Below, piece by piece: positions 8,486 through 15,735 of a stretch of 64,000 nucleotides of DNA. Source of the DNA: Leptolyngbya sp. FACHB-261 (GTDB lineage: Bacteria > Cyanobacteriota > Cyanobacteriia > FACHB-261). The DNA lies in NCBI RefSeq assembly GCF_014696065.1, contig NZ_JACJPL010000001.1, positions 62,001 to 126,000 of the forward strand, given 5' to 3'. Below the pieces are notes generated by a model. It ran no database searches. It was not told the origin of the DNA and worked only from the letters and a program-made list of their open reading frames with translations. Numbering within the stretch: the first letter of the stretch is position 1; each line of letters opens with the position of its first letter. The translations under genes were made by a program, and so were the position numbers.

Positions 8486-9823
8486 ATGAGCGAATTCGAT
8501 TTACTCTCCCTGCTGACTGCGCTTGCCGAGGGACAATCTCTACCATCTGGGGCTCAGCAGTTTCTGGGGGAGCGTTTGCTCAATGACCAGCCACGGGCGA
8601 GGGCATTTGGTGTAACGCCTGCAACGTTAGAGGATCATTTGCAGCAGCGGACTGCCCTCCTACGCTCTGCCTATCCCAGCTTTCGGGTTTTGGTAGAACG
8701 AGCTCTACATATCAAAGCGCCTCTGCTGCTGCCACTATGGGATCTGTGGCTGCCCCTAGCAATGCAAATTGCTGCTGCTCGCCAGCAAGTACAGCCCCGA
8801 GGCCTAGGTCTGGGAGTGTTGGGAGGGCAGGGCACCGGTAAAACCACTTTGGGTGCGGTACTGACGTTGCTACTGGCGCGGCAAAATTTGCGCACTGTCA
8901 GCCTATCCATTGATGACTTCTACACCACCTACCACCACCGCACCGAGCTAAAACAGCGCGATCCGCGCTACGAACGACGGGGGCCACCCGGCACCCACAC
9001 CGTGAACTTGGGCTTGCAAGCACTGGAAGCCTTGCGCCACAGCCAAGCGGATAGCCTGACTTGGGTGCCACGATTTGATAAGACAGCCCACCGGGGGCAT
9101 GGAGATCGCTTTGCTTGGGTCAATCTCCAGCCGGAGTTACTGCTCCGTGGCCAAATTTCAGCGGCTCATTTGCACCTGAAAGAGATGGTATTTAAGCAGC
9201 AGAGCTTGTCTCTACCTGAGTCAATGGGTGAGCCAGTGCCCTTGAGCTACTCACCTGCCTTCGGCTTCCCACCTGGAGTGTTTCAGGTTAGTTTGCTGCC
9301 TTCAGGTGAAGCACTATGGGAATTAGGGGAGACCCAAACACCGTTGAAGCTGCCGATTGCACAGTTGCCTAGTGGTTGGGACTTGGTGAGTGGGGCTGTA
9401 GATGTTGTGGTTCTGGAGGGTTGGTTCGTAGGCGCACGTCCAGTAGCACCCTCGGGTCTTGAGGCAGCACCGCCACCTATCCTCACACCAGAAGACCGGG
9501 ACTTTGCCCAGACAGTCAACACAGCCCTACATGACTACTTGCCTCTGTGGCAGTGTCTAGACCGACAGCTTGTCTTATACGTTAGCGACTACACCTTGAG
9601 CAAGCAGTGGCGAAGGGAGGCTGAGCAAAAGGCGATTGCCACTGGTAAAGGTGGCATGACCGACGCTGAAATCGACGCTTTTGTCGAGTACTTCTGGCGT
9701 GCCCTGCACCCGGAGCTGTTTATCAAGCCTCTAACCCAAAATCCAGACTTGGCAGACTTGGTCATTGAAATTCAGGCAGACCATAGCCCTGGTAGGGTGT
9801 ACCAGCCTGGCGAGGAGCTGTAA
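8486..9823 (+). CDS. Glycerate kinase, plant/cyanobacterial (GLYK) type
   Basis: This 445-residue protein phosphorylates glycerate to 3-phosphoglycerate, the last step of the photorespiratory C2 cycle. It has the P-loop fold: Walker A GGQGTGKTTLG at about residues 111-121, then the family motif SLSIDDFYTTYHHRTEL and the signature DPRYERRGPPGTHTVNLG (about 158-175). VVVLEGWFVGARPV (about 307-320) and the C-terminal WRREAEQKAIATGKGGMTDAEI and FVEYFWRALHPELF also match. The 70-residue loop between about 215 and 300 is longer and more variable than in plant enzymes. It is transcribed alone from the structured intergenic region. Family assignment is very secure. Confidence 0.93.
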   Translation: MSEFDLLSLLTALAEGQSLPSGAQQFLGERLLNDQPRARAFGVTPATLEDHLQQRTALLRSAYPSFRVLVERALHIKAPLLLPLWDLWLPLAMQIAAARQQVQPRGLGLGVLGGQGTGKTTLGAVLTLLLARQNLRTVSLSIDDFYTTYHHRTELKQRDPRYERRGPPGTHTVNLGLQALEALRHSQADSLTWVPRFDKTAHRGHGDRFAWVNLQPELLLRGQISAAHLHLKEMVFKQQSLSLPESMGEPVPLSYSPAFGFPPGVFQVSLLPSGEALWELGETQTPLKLPIAQLPSGWDLVSGAVDVVVLEGWFVGARPVAPSGLEAAPPPILTPEDRDFAQTVNTALHDYLPLWQCLDRQLVLYVSDYTLSKQWRREAEQKAIATGKGGMTDAEIDAFVEYFWRALHPELFIKPLTQNPDLADLVIEIQADHSPGRVYQPGEEL

Positions 9824-9911
9824 CTCTGCTCTTCGGGTGTTTTTGAGGCTACTTGAGGCCCAAATATTGGCCAGATACCGCTTGTGTAAAGGTTATATAG
9901 GGGTCAGCCAG

Positions 9912-10232
9912 CTAGATCCGACTGTTGTAGCGGAACCACCTAAGCACTAGAGTCACGACAAAGAGCACAACCGTGCAGCCCACAATAGCGGGGATCACCT
10001 TGACGCCAATATTGGGAATTTGCCAGTTAAGCACAGGAAATAGCCGCTTAATGCCGAAGCTGCGATCCATTTCAGCAAAACCCCAATCTCCTAGGGCAAT
10101 GCCTGCTAGGCCAATTAGCAATCCCCCGAAAAAACCTCCAGGCGTCCGACGGGGGACAAAGATAGTGGCGATACCGACGCAGACTAGTGCCACCGCCAGG
10201 TACACCACGAGTTGCGTAATCCTTGAATCCAC
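9912..10232 (-). CDS. Small three-helix membrane protein (106 aa)
   Basis: Three hydrophobic segments are visible at about residues 7-25, 32-48 and 78-98, with the glycine-rich stretch RRTPGGFFGGLLIGLAGIALGDWG around the second. That stretch weakly recalls GlsB/YeaQ-type transglycosylase-associated membrane proteins, but I do not claim membership. Start ATG 10232. It lies downstream of proC on the same strand with a 30-bp gap, so it may be the last gene of a sepF-proC transcript. Function unknown. Confidence 0.65.
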   Translation of the reverse strand: MDSRITQLVVYLAVALVCVGIATIFVPRRTPGGFFGGLLIGLAGIALGDWGFAEMDRSFGIKRLFPVLNWQIPNIGVKVIPAIVGCTVVLFVVTLVLRWFRYNSRI

Positions 10233-10262
10233 GGTTTTTCCAGCCTGGGCTACCCTAACTTC

Positions 10263-11063
10263 TTATTTTGCTCCCAATTCCTGAGCCCGCTTCGTCGCGC
10301 TGAGCACAGCCTCAATCAGAGCAGAGCGTAAGCCAGCTTGCTCCAGACTGGCAATGCCAGCGATGGTCGTCCCACCAGGACTGGTCACTCGGTCTTTGAG
10401 CTCTGCTGGATGCATGCCAGTTTTCTTCAGCAGCTCGGCGCTGCCTAGCAGTGTTTGTAACGCCAGTTGAGCTGCTGTTGCCCGGGGTAAACCTGCTGCC
10501 ACTCCCCCATCAGTCAGGGCTTCAACAATAAGGGCAACGTAACCTGGTCCAGAACCAGACAAGCCAGTAACAGCGTTCATCAGCGGTTCTGGCACTTCTA
10601 GGACTTCTCCGACTGAGCCGAAAACCTGACGCGCAATGCTCAGGTGCCCAGCACTTACCCATTGACCAGCCGCAAGGGCAGTCACGCCTGCCCCAACTTG
10701 GGCAGGCGTATTGGGCATAGCCCGAATCACAGGGAGATTGGGGAAGGCAGACTCAAGTTGGGTCAGAGTTGTGCCTGCCAGAATTGATAACAACAGTGAA
10801 ATTGGAGTCCCTGTCAAACCTGCTGCAACTTTGGCAAAACCCTGAGGTTTAACTGCTAACAGCACCGTGCCTGTAGCAGCTTTGCGATTGTCCTCTGTCA
10901 CTAGAACTTTGTACTGGCTAGAGAGCAACGTTTGTCGCTCGGGGCTGGGGTCACTGACGATTACCTGTTCAGGTTCGTAAAGCCCCAAAGACAGCAGGCG
11001 CGACAGGATTGCTTCTCCCATCACGCCACCGCCAATAATACCCAGTTGTACAGGCTGTGCCAC
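10263..11063 (-). CDS. proC: Pyrroline-5-carboxylate reductase
   Basis: ProC carries out the last step of proline synthesis, the NAD(P)H-dependent reduction of 1-pyrroline-5-carboxylate. It has 266 residues, the usual length. The N-terminal Rossmann motif is LGIIGGGVMGEAIL (about 7-20). LAVKPQGF (about 69-76) and VIRAMPNTPAQVGAG (about 113-127) are typical. The C-terminal signature is LSGSGPGYVALIVEALTDGG (about 169-188), followed by TSPGGTTIAGI. It begins only 5 bp after sepF. That pairing is common in cyanobacteria and many Gram-positive bacteria and implies one transcript. Confidence 0.96.
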   Translation of the reverse strand: MAQPVQLGIIGGGVMGEAILSRLLSLGLYEPEQVIVSDPSPERQTLLSSQYKVLVTEDNRKAATGTVLLAVKPQGFAKVAAGLTGTPISLLLSILAGTTLTQLESAFPNLPVIRAMPNTPAQVGAGVTALAAGQWVSAGHLSIARQVFGSVGEVLEVPEPLMNAVTGLSGSGPGYVALIVEALTDGGVAAGLPRATAAQLALQTLLGSAELLKKTGMHPAELKDRVTSPGGTTIAGIASLEQAGLRSALIEAVLSATKRAQELGAK

Positions 11064-11068
11064 TGCTG

Positions 11069-11689
11069 CTATTGAGCAAACCGGCTAACGGCTGCGTCGG
11101 CTGTCCAGGCAGGAGTGGGTGCCGCGGGACGAGCAGGGCGAGGATAGGGAGCTTCCTGAGGCATACCAGACTGGGTACTGACCTGAACACAATTGGGGGT
11201 GAACAGGAAGATGCTTTCACCGATACGTTCTTGGTGACCATCAATGGCGTAGGTGCCACCAGCAACAAAGTCAACGGCTCGCTGCGCTTGATCAGGATCC
11301 ATCATGGTCAGGTTGAGGACCACCGATTTACGCTCTCTGAGTGCTTGAATCGCCTGAGGCATCTCTTCAAAGGAGCGTGGCTCCATAACCAACACCTCCG
11401 ACAGGCCGTTGGTTGCTCCTGGCATTCCGATGACGTTACTGGTATGACCGCTCATGCCGCCTCCAACTGCACCAACCTCGTTGCTGACCGGCCCTCCCAG
11501 AGAAGTCACGCGATCGCGACGGTTGCGGCGACGACGCCCAGCAGCCTCTTCTGACTCAGGCCGCGCATTCTCTTCCTGGTAAAGGTTTTGGTAGTCCTCA
11601 CCCTGGTCTAACTCATCGTACTCGTACTCGTAGTCTACTGGCTCGTTGAAACTCACGAAGTCCCGCAACTTTGAGAAAATGTTGTTCAT
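11069..11689 (-). CDS. sepF: Cell division protein SepF
   Basis: SepF (Cdv2 in cyanobacteria) polymerises at the division site and tethers FtsZ to the membrane. I place the start at ATG 11689 (protein begins [14 protein letters not shown]), preceded by GGAG with an 8-base spacer. A longer frame reaching 11737 lacks such a signal. This gives 206 residues: an amphipathic membrane-binding start, an acidic/Tyr-rich linker ([17 protein letters not shown]), a variable linker, and the SepF domain at about 100-185. That domain includes [47 protein letters not shown] and [13 protein letters not shown]. It is directly followed by proC. Confidence 0.93.
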   Translation of the reverse strand: MNNIFSKLRDFVSFNEPVDYEYEYDELDQGEDYQNLYQEENARPESEEAAGRRRRNRRDRVTSLGGPVSNEVGAVGGGMSGHTSNVIGMPGATNGLSEVLVMEPRSFEEMPQAIQALRERKSVVLNLTMMDPDQAQRAVDFVAGGTYAIDGHQERIGESIFLFTPNCVQVSTQSGMPQEAPYPRPARPAAPTPAWTADAAVSRFAQ

Positions 11690-12192
11690 AACGCCTGCTC
11701 CATCACTTACTCCGGCATACCCATCGAATGCGATCACCCTAATCTTGTGAAAGCCGCGTCCCCCCCGATTTAAGACTGAAATCTTTTGGCGAGGTCTAAC
11801 CTAACCTGTCGAACTTGCCCACTTGTTGCCTTAGTTCGCTAACTGTTCACTCGTATTCGGGCGATCTTTTCAGAATTGATCTTTATAAGCCAGTTCATAA
11901 GTACAGGTTCAACTTATTAAACCTTACTTACGGCTGATGTCAATACGCTTGGCGTATGTTATCAGGCTATGAAAATCAATGCAGTCTTCTCTAACTCCAG
12001 TAGATGCGGTAGCAGAATTCGCCTATCAGCTCTAAAGCGGGCTGAACCTTGGTCGAATCCTTACACGCCAGGAGTATACCGCAGATCCCCTGGCTGGCTA
12101 CCCCAGGTTGCAGATTCTCAGTCATTCAGTTTTGGGAGGGTCTGCCAAAATAGAATCTCTGTGGTTGGAATCTCTGTGGTTGGATTGGATTC
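11690..12192. other. 500-bp intergenic region between sepF and smpB
   Basis: No convincing gene is seen. It must contain the divergent promoters of sepF and smpB. A short perfect inverted repeat, ATACGC-TTG-GCGTAT, lies at 11943-11957. A 110-codon frame from 11969 runs past the smpB start and looks random. A tRNA T-arm-like string near 12050-12060 has no matching stems, so I do not call a tRNA. A tandem duplication at 12153-12182 abuts the smpB start. Confidence 0.6.
12153..12182 (+). repeat. 15-bp tandem duplication in the smpB leader
   Basis: The unit GAATCTCTGTGGTTG is present twice without mismatch (12153-12167 and 12168-12182). The second copy ends 10 bp before the smpB ATG. It does not extend into the coding frame. 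It looks like a recent slippage duplication in the leader; it changes the distance between promoter and start. Confidence 0.85.
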
Positions 12193-12654
12193 ATGGCTGA
12201 ACACGGCGGCAAAGTCCTGGCTGACAACCGCCAGGCACGACATTACTTTGAAATTCTGGAGACATATGAAGCGGGAATTGAACTCACCGGTACGGAGGTG
12301 AAGTCTATCCGGGCTGGTAAGGCCAACCTAAGGGACGCTTTTGCGCGTTTTCGCAATGGTGAGTTGCTGCTGATGAACATGCATGTCTCTCCTCACCAAA
12401 ATACAACTCAAGCGTTTAACCACGATCCCTTGCGCAATCGCAAACTGTTAATGCATCGGCAGGAGATCCGCAAACTGGTTGGCAAGGTTGAGCAAAAGGG
12501 GCTGACCTTGGTAATACTTAAGCTCTATCTCAAGAACGGGTGGATCAAGGCAGACGTAGCTCTAGCCAAAGGGAAGAAGCTACATGACAAACGTGACGAC
12601 CTTAAGCAGAAACAGGCTAAACGCGAGATCGAGCGGGCCATGAAGGTCCGTTAA
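12193..12654 (+). CDS. smpB: SsrA-binding protein SmpB
   Basis: SmpB binds tmRNA and enables trans-translation, the rescue of stalled ribosomes. It has 153 residues. Conserved elements are [20 protein letters not shown] (about 11-30), [20 protein letters not shown] (about 31-50), NMHVSPHQ (about 61-68), and the basic C-terminal tail [26 protein letters not shown] (about 126-151), which reads the decoding centre. Start ATG 12193. Its partner ssrA (tmRNA) is not recognisable in the window. The stop is followed at once by a hairpin (12653-12698). Confidence 0.97.
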   Translation: MAEHGGKVLADNRQARHYFEILETYEAGIELTGTEVKSIRAGKANLRDAFARFRNGELLLMNMHVSPHQNTTQAFNHDPLRNRKLLMHRQEIRKLVGKVEQKGLTLVILKLYLKNGWIKADVALAKGKKLHDKRDDLKQKQAKREIERAMKVR

Positions 12655-12698
12655 AGGCTCTGTTCAGCACTGGCTACTCCAGCGCGAGCAAGAGCCTT
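12653..12698 (+). terminator. Hairpin after smpB
   Basis: AAGGCTCT (12653-12660) pairs with AGAGCCTT (12691-12698), and a smaller CTGG-CTACT-CCAG stem lies inside. No T-run follows, so it may act as an mRNA 3'-end stabiliser rather than an intrinsic terminator. Confidence 0.4.
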
Positions 12699-12753
12699 AC
12701 TCACAGGTGTCCTACTCAAGGCAATACGTTTAGGGCACTACTTCAGAGCACTA

Positions 12754-13686
12754 CTACAGAGAGCACAAAGCCGAGTCAGTGACTGGCTCGGCCTCGCTAT
12801 ACAGGGTCTCCTGACTTTGGATGTTCAGAGCTTCATCTAGCCAGAGCAGGTTGATGTCTTGAACAACCCCGTCACTGAGCTGAATAAGGCTGAAATTCCG
12901 CAATGTGTGCTCTGGGCTACGAACAATCCGAGGGACATCGGCGGCATTGAGATAAACCGTTCCAGCCGCATCTCGATGCACTCGCTGTCGCTTTTGGGTC
13001 TTAGTGTGGCGCAACTGGTGGTGCATGTGGCCAAACACCACGAGAGGCACGGCTCGGCCAGCAGAGCGAGCTTTGACAATCGCCTGTTCCAAATCAGGGT
13101 CGCCGTGATCACCACCAATGGGTTGCCAGTCTCTGCCACAGGGCGCCTCAGGGGCATCTCCCAAGCCAGTAGGACCGCAGTGAGCCAGAAAAATTAGACT
13201 GGGCTGATTAGCAGCTTTGACCCCAGACAAGATGCGATCAGTCGAGTCTGCGAATGAATTCACATCGAAGTAGGTGTGGTAGAACTCTTCGTGCTTCCAC
13301 AGTGGCCCACCCCAACTGAAAGGACGCCCACCCACCACACTCAGCTCCAACTCTGGCCAGTCCCGGTAGCCATAGCCGACGTCGTAGTCCTGGAGCAGTT
13401 CTAGCTGAATTTGGAACCAGTCTTCGTGCTCACGGTTGTAAGGGCATTTCTGCCTGCCCCACTCTGTGGCCGTGTACCAGGCATCGTGGTTGCCGAACAC
13501 AGTTGCTTTTGGCAAATCCAAAGCCGCAATCCTGCGCACCGTCTCTAGCGACTCATTGCCAAAATCGCCCACGAACAGAACCAGATCAACCTCTAGAGCC
13601 TTCAAGGCGCGGTGATCTTCTAAATCCCAAGCATCGTGAACATCACCAACGGCTGCAATGCGAAGGGTACGCTTTGAAATCGACAT
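12754..13686 (-). CDS. Metallophosphoesterase, TIGR04168 family
   Basis: This 310-residue calcineurin-like phosphoesterase belongs to a family typical of cyanobacteria and plant plastids (TIGR04168). Metal-binding motifs are RIAAVGDVHDAWD (about 9-21), LVLFVGDFGNES (about 35-46), TVFGNHDAW (about 62-70), FLAHCGPTGLGD (about 167-178, with a long preceding insert) and VVFGHMHHQLRH (about 214-225). The Trp- and Tyr-rich middle (about 70-150) is family specific. The substrate is unknown; phosphatase activity is inferred from the metal ligands. Start ATG 13686. It lies 49 bp downstream of the 13736-14260 gene on the same strand. Confidence 0.88.
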   Translation of the reverse strand: MSISKRTLRIAAVGDVHDAWDLEDHRALKALEVDLVLFVGDFGNESLETVRRIAALDLPKATVFGNHDAWYTATEWGRQKCPYNREHEDWFQIQLELLQDYDVGYGYRDWPELELSVVGGRPFSWGGPLWKHEEFYHTYFDVNSFADSTDRILSGVKAANQPSLIFLAHCGPTGLGDAPEAPCGRDWQPIGGDHGDPDLEQAIVKARSAGRAVPLVVFGHMHHQLRHTKTQKRQRVHRDAAGTVYLNAADVPRIVRSPEHTLRNFSLIQLSDGVVQDINLLWLDEALNIQSQETLYSEAEPVTDSALCSL

Positions 13687-13735
13687 GGTTGAAGAGTGAG
13701 CGGGGAAGTAAGCGAGTGCTATTCAATTCAGCACT

Positions 13736-14260
13736 CTATTCGATGGGCTCAGTGGGGTCAGTGTAGCCCTGGATGTTCTCAGGCCCAAAAGGGCGCAGAA
13801 TGTTGGTCGCGCGCCGAGTTAAGGATTCAGAGCCCCGCACAACGATCAGGTACTTGCCTTGATCCAGACGGTTGCGATAGGTCAGGGCATCACCCCCACC
13901 TACGGCCAGACCGACCCCACCGCCTACCACATAAGCTCCCAAAGCACCCGATAAAGCTCCCAATAAACCGCCTAGCGCCCCATTGCCTAGCGTCCCTAGC
14001 CCCTCTAGTAGAGTGAGGCCAGTAATACGGTTAAAAGCAAAACCGGCAAAAAAGCCAAAGGGGATCAGCCAAGTTGACATGAGATTGATTTGTTTCTGTG
14101 CCTGCTCTTTGGGATCAATCAGGCCGTACTCATCCGCGCTTTTGTAACCGCGACCTAGAATCGCTACTGCCTGCATCGGCAGATCTTCTTTTTCCAAAGC
14201 GGTATAGGCCGCTTCAGCCGTATTTCGGTCACTGAGGACGGTAACCAAATAGTTGGACAT
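13736..14260 (-). CDS. Membrane protein with Gly-rich segment, general-stress (YflT-like) N-terminus
   Basis: I start this gene at ATG 14260 (MSNYLVTVLSDRN), with AAGGA close upstream; a longer frame to 14287 adds only nine unlikely residues. The 174-residue protein begins with a small alpha/beta region (YLVTVLSDRNTAEAAYTALEKEDLPM, about 4-29) like those found in general-stress proteins. A hydrophobic glycine-rich region of about 70 residues follows (about 62-125, LEGLGTLGNGALGGLLGALSG) and could form two membrane hairpins. The last part, GKYLIVVRGSESLTRRATNILRPF, returns to a ferredoxin-like strand-helix pattern. Homologues in cyanobacteria are hypothetical proteins. Function unknown. Confidence 0.72.
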   Translation of the reverse strand: MSNYLVTVLSDRNTAEAAYTALEKEDLPMQAVAILGRGYKSADEYGLIDPKEQAQKQINLMSTWLIPFGFFAGFAFNRITGLTLLEGLGTLGNGALGGLLGALSGALGAYVVGGGVGLAVGGGDALTYRNRLDQGKYLIVVRGSESLTRRATNILRPFGPENIQGYTDPTEPIE

Positions 14261-14370
14261 AATCCTTCGGGACGCACTCTGCCTCAATATCTCACGGGTT
14301 TGCTAAAGACAGCATCCATCCGCTTAGGTATCAGCAGCGGATCTCAATAAGCTTTCAATCCAGGCTAGAG

Positions 14371-14712
14371 CTAGACAGCCATAAGCAAGATTGGCAACTG
14401 GTAGGTTTGAGCACAGAAACCAGACCAGGCTCGCTTGAGGGCGATGGCACAATCAGCTCGACTAGCTTGAGCGCTCAGGCTAGCAAGTTCGTAATCAAGC
14501 CAGGCATGCAGGCGGACCTGGTGCTCAAGACTAAGGCTCAAACCAGCAATGAACAGACGCTGGCTGTAGTAGTGGCCCTCTCCTATCTCCCCTGCCGGAG
14601 GCTCTACCCGCTGCAACTGCACACCCAGAGCCACTTCAAAGGGCTCCTTCTGCACAACAGCGTCAACAATAAGGCGAAGCGGCAGGGAACGCTGTTGTGC
14701 AGAAGATGACAT
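14371..14712 (-). CDS. Hypothetical protein (113 aa)
   Basis: I do not recognise this protein. From ATG 14712 it encodes 113 residues; a TTG seven codons upstream (14733) is the alternative start. The sequence SLPLRLIVDAVVQKEPFEVALGVQLQRVE reads like beta strands of a small globular domain. A helical part, HQVRLHAWLDYELASLSAQASRADCAIALKRAW, follows. Residue usage is protein-like and nothing on the other strand competes. There is no clear ribosome-binding site, and an 11-bp inverted repeat overlaps the upstream region. It lies between the stress-type membrane protein and the fur-like gene, all on the minus strand but with gaps of 110 bp and more. Confidence 0.55.
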   Translation of the reverse strand: MSSSAQQRSLPLRLIVDAVVQKEPFEVALGVQLQRVEPPAGEIGEGHYYSQRLFIAGLSLSLEHQVRLHAWLDYELASLSAQASRADCAIALKRAWSGFCAQTYQLPILLMAV

Positions 14713-14721
14713 AGAGGTTGG

Positions 14722-14756
14722 GGCTGTAGCCAACGGGGATCAGGATGGCTACAGCC
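14722..14756. repeat. 11-bp perfect inverted repeat
   Basis: GGCTGTAGCCA (14722-14732) and TGGCTACAGCC (14746-14756) are perfect complements separated by 13 bases. The repeat lies just upstream of the 113-residue gene read on the minus strand. It could be a leader hairpin or an operator. There is no adjacent T-run. Confidence 0.6.
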
Positions 14757-14937
14757 TACCAATACTGAGAAAGATTGGCAATAAGGATGAGAGGCCTTCA
14801 CAGTAAGTTTAAGCAGCGTAGTTTCTGACTAGCCCACGCGCAGGGGCATAGAGACATAGTCAGTCAACACAACTAGTAGCAAAGAGGAGGTCCGGGTGGG
14901 GATGCAACCTTCTAAGCTTGGGTTGGCTTCTTAGTCC

Positions 14938-15462
14938 TTAGGTCAGCTGGGGTAAGAGCTGTCCCTCAGGACTGACACCAATGATTGTGAACTGGCAATC
15001 CAATACTTTGAAGCCATACTTCTCAGCGATTTTGCGCGCCGTCTTACACACCTGGTCGTTGTGAAATTCCTGAATGCGATTGGTGCGCACACAGACCAGG
15101 TGGTGATGGTGGGGGGCTGGGACCAACTGCTCAGCGGTTTCGTCTTCCTGCAACAGATCACCAGGAACAGCATTCAAACAGAACTCACGGTTCAGCTCGT
15201 AGTAATGCTCCTTGTTGGGGAACTCCAATTCCCGCAACAGCCCAAGCCGAGCCATCAACTTCAGGCAGCGGTAGACAGTGCTGAGGCTGGCGCGGCTGCC
15301 CTGCGCAGCGGTACGCTGATGGACCTCTTGAGCACTCAGATGCTCTCCCTCGGGTAAGTTCAAGAAAAAATCCAGAATCTCGCGCCGCTGGTTGGTCATG
15401 CGGAAGCCGACCCGATGCAGCTCCTCCTTGAGTGCGCTGGCCGTGTAATCCAGTAACTTCAT
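14938..15462 (-). CDS. Fur-family transcriptional regulator (PerR-like) without CxxC zinc sites
   Basis: This is a metal- or peroxide-sensing repressor of 174 residues. The winged-helix part matches cyanobacterial PerR/FurC well: ELHRVGFRMTNQRREILDFF, GEHLSAQEVHQRT, RASLSTVYRCLKLMARLGLLREL and EHYYELNREF (about residues 14-92). The dimer domain keeps the regulatory HHHH cluster (about 117-120) and QEFHNDQV, but both structural zinc pairs are lost. The first reads CVRT instead of CxxC and the second SPEG. A 23-residue insert with acidic residues separates the two domains. Start ATG 15462 with GGAG 10 bases upstream. It is divergent from sir across a 273-bp region, suggesting local or self control. 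Confidence 0.9.
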   Translation of the reverse strand: MKLLDYTASALKEELHRVGFRMTNQRREILDFFLNLPEGEHLSAQEVHQRTAAQGSRASLSTVYRCLKLMARLGLLRELEFPNKEHYYELNREFCLNAVPGDLLQEDETAEQLVPAPHHHHLVCVRTNRIQEFHNDQVCKTARKIAEKYGFKVLDCQFTIIGVSPEGQLLPQLT

Positions 15463-15735
15463 GGCCTTTCTCCTGCAAGGGTGCCAGGGACAGTGGCCGG
15501 GACCAAGGTGTCCCCCTAACTACTTACTTATTCACTCAGAATATTGACTGTTCCCGCTTCCTTTAAGGATAGCGATAGATTCTCTTAATAGGCGCCGTCC
15601 CTCTGGCCGTTCTATAACCGTTCCACAATTCTTATGTGAATACATTCATACTAATTCCGACCGGCTTACCGGGCTTTCTGTTATGCTAATAAACCTGGTT
15701 TATAGTCGTCCTCAGCTGTCACGGTCTGCCCAATC
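15463..15735. promoter_or_regulatory. Divergent fur-like/sir promoter region with operator-like palindrome
   Basis: This region carries the start signals of both the Fur-like regulator (minus) and sir (plus). TGAAT-AC-ATTCA at 15637-15648 is a short palindrome within the AT-rich string TTATGTGAATACATTCATA. It loosely resembles Fur/PerR-type boxes (two inverted AT-rich half sites). Further toward sir, TTATGCTAAT near 15680-15690 could be an extended -10 region. These are pattern observations only; no consensus was scored. Confidence 0.4.

Noticed and set aside
12040-12065. tRNA T-arm-like string (GGTCGAATCC) upstream of smpB, considered as a tRNA or the tmRNA 3' end
   Set aside because: The T-stem does not pair, no acceptor stem or CCA end is found, and no tmRNA tag is present.
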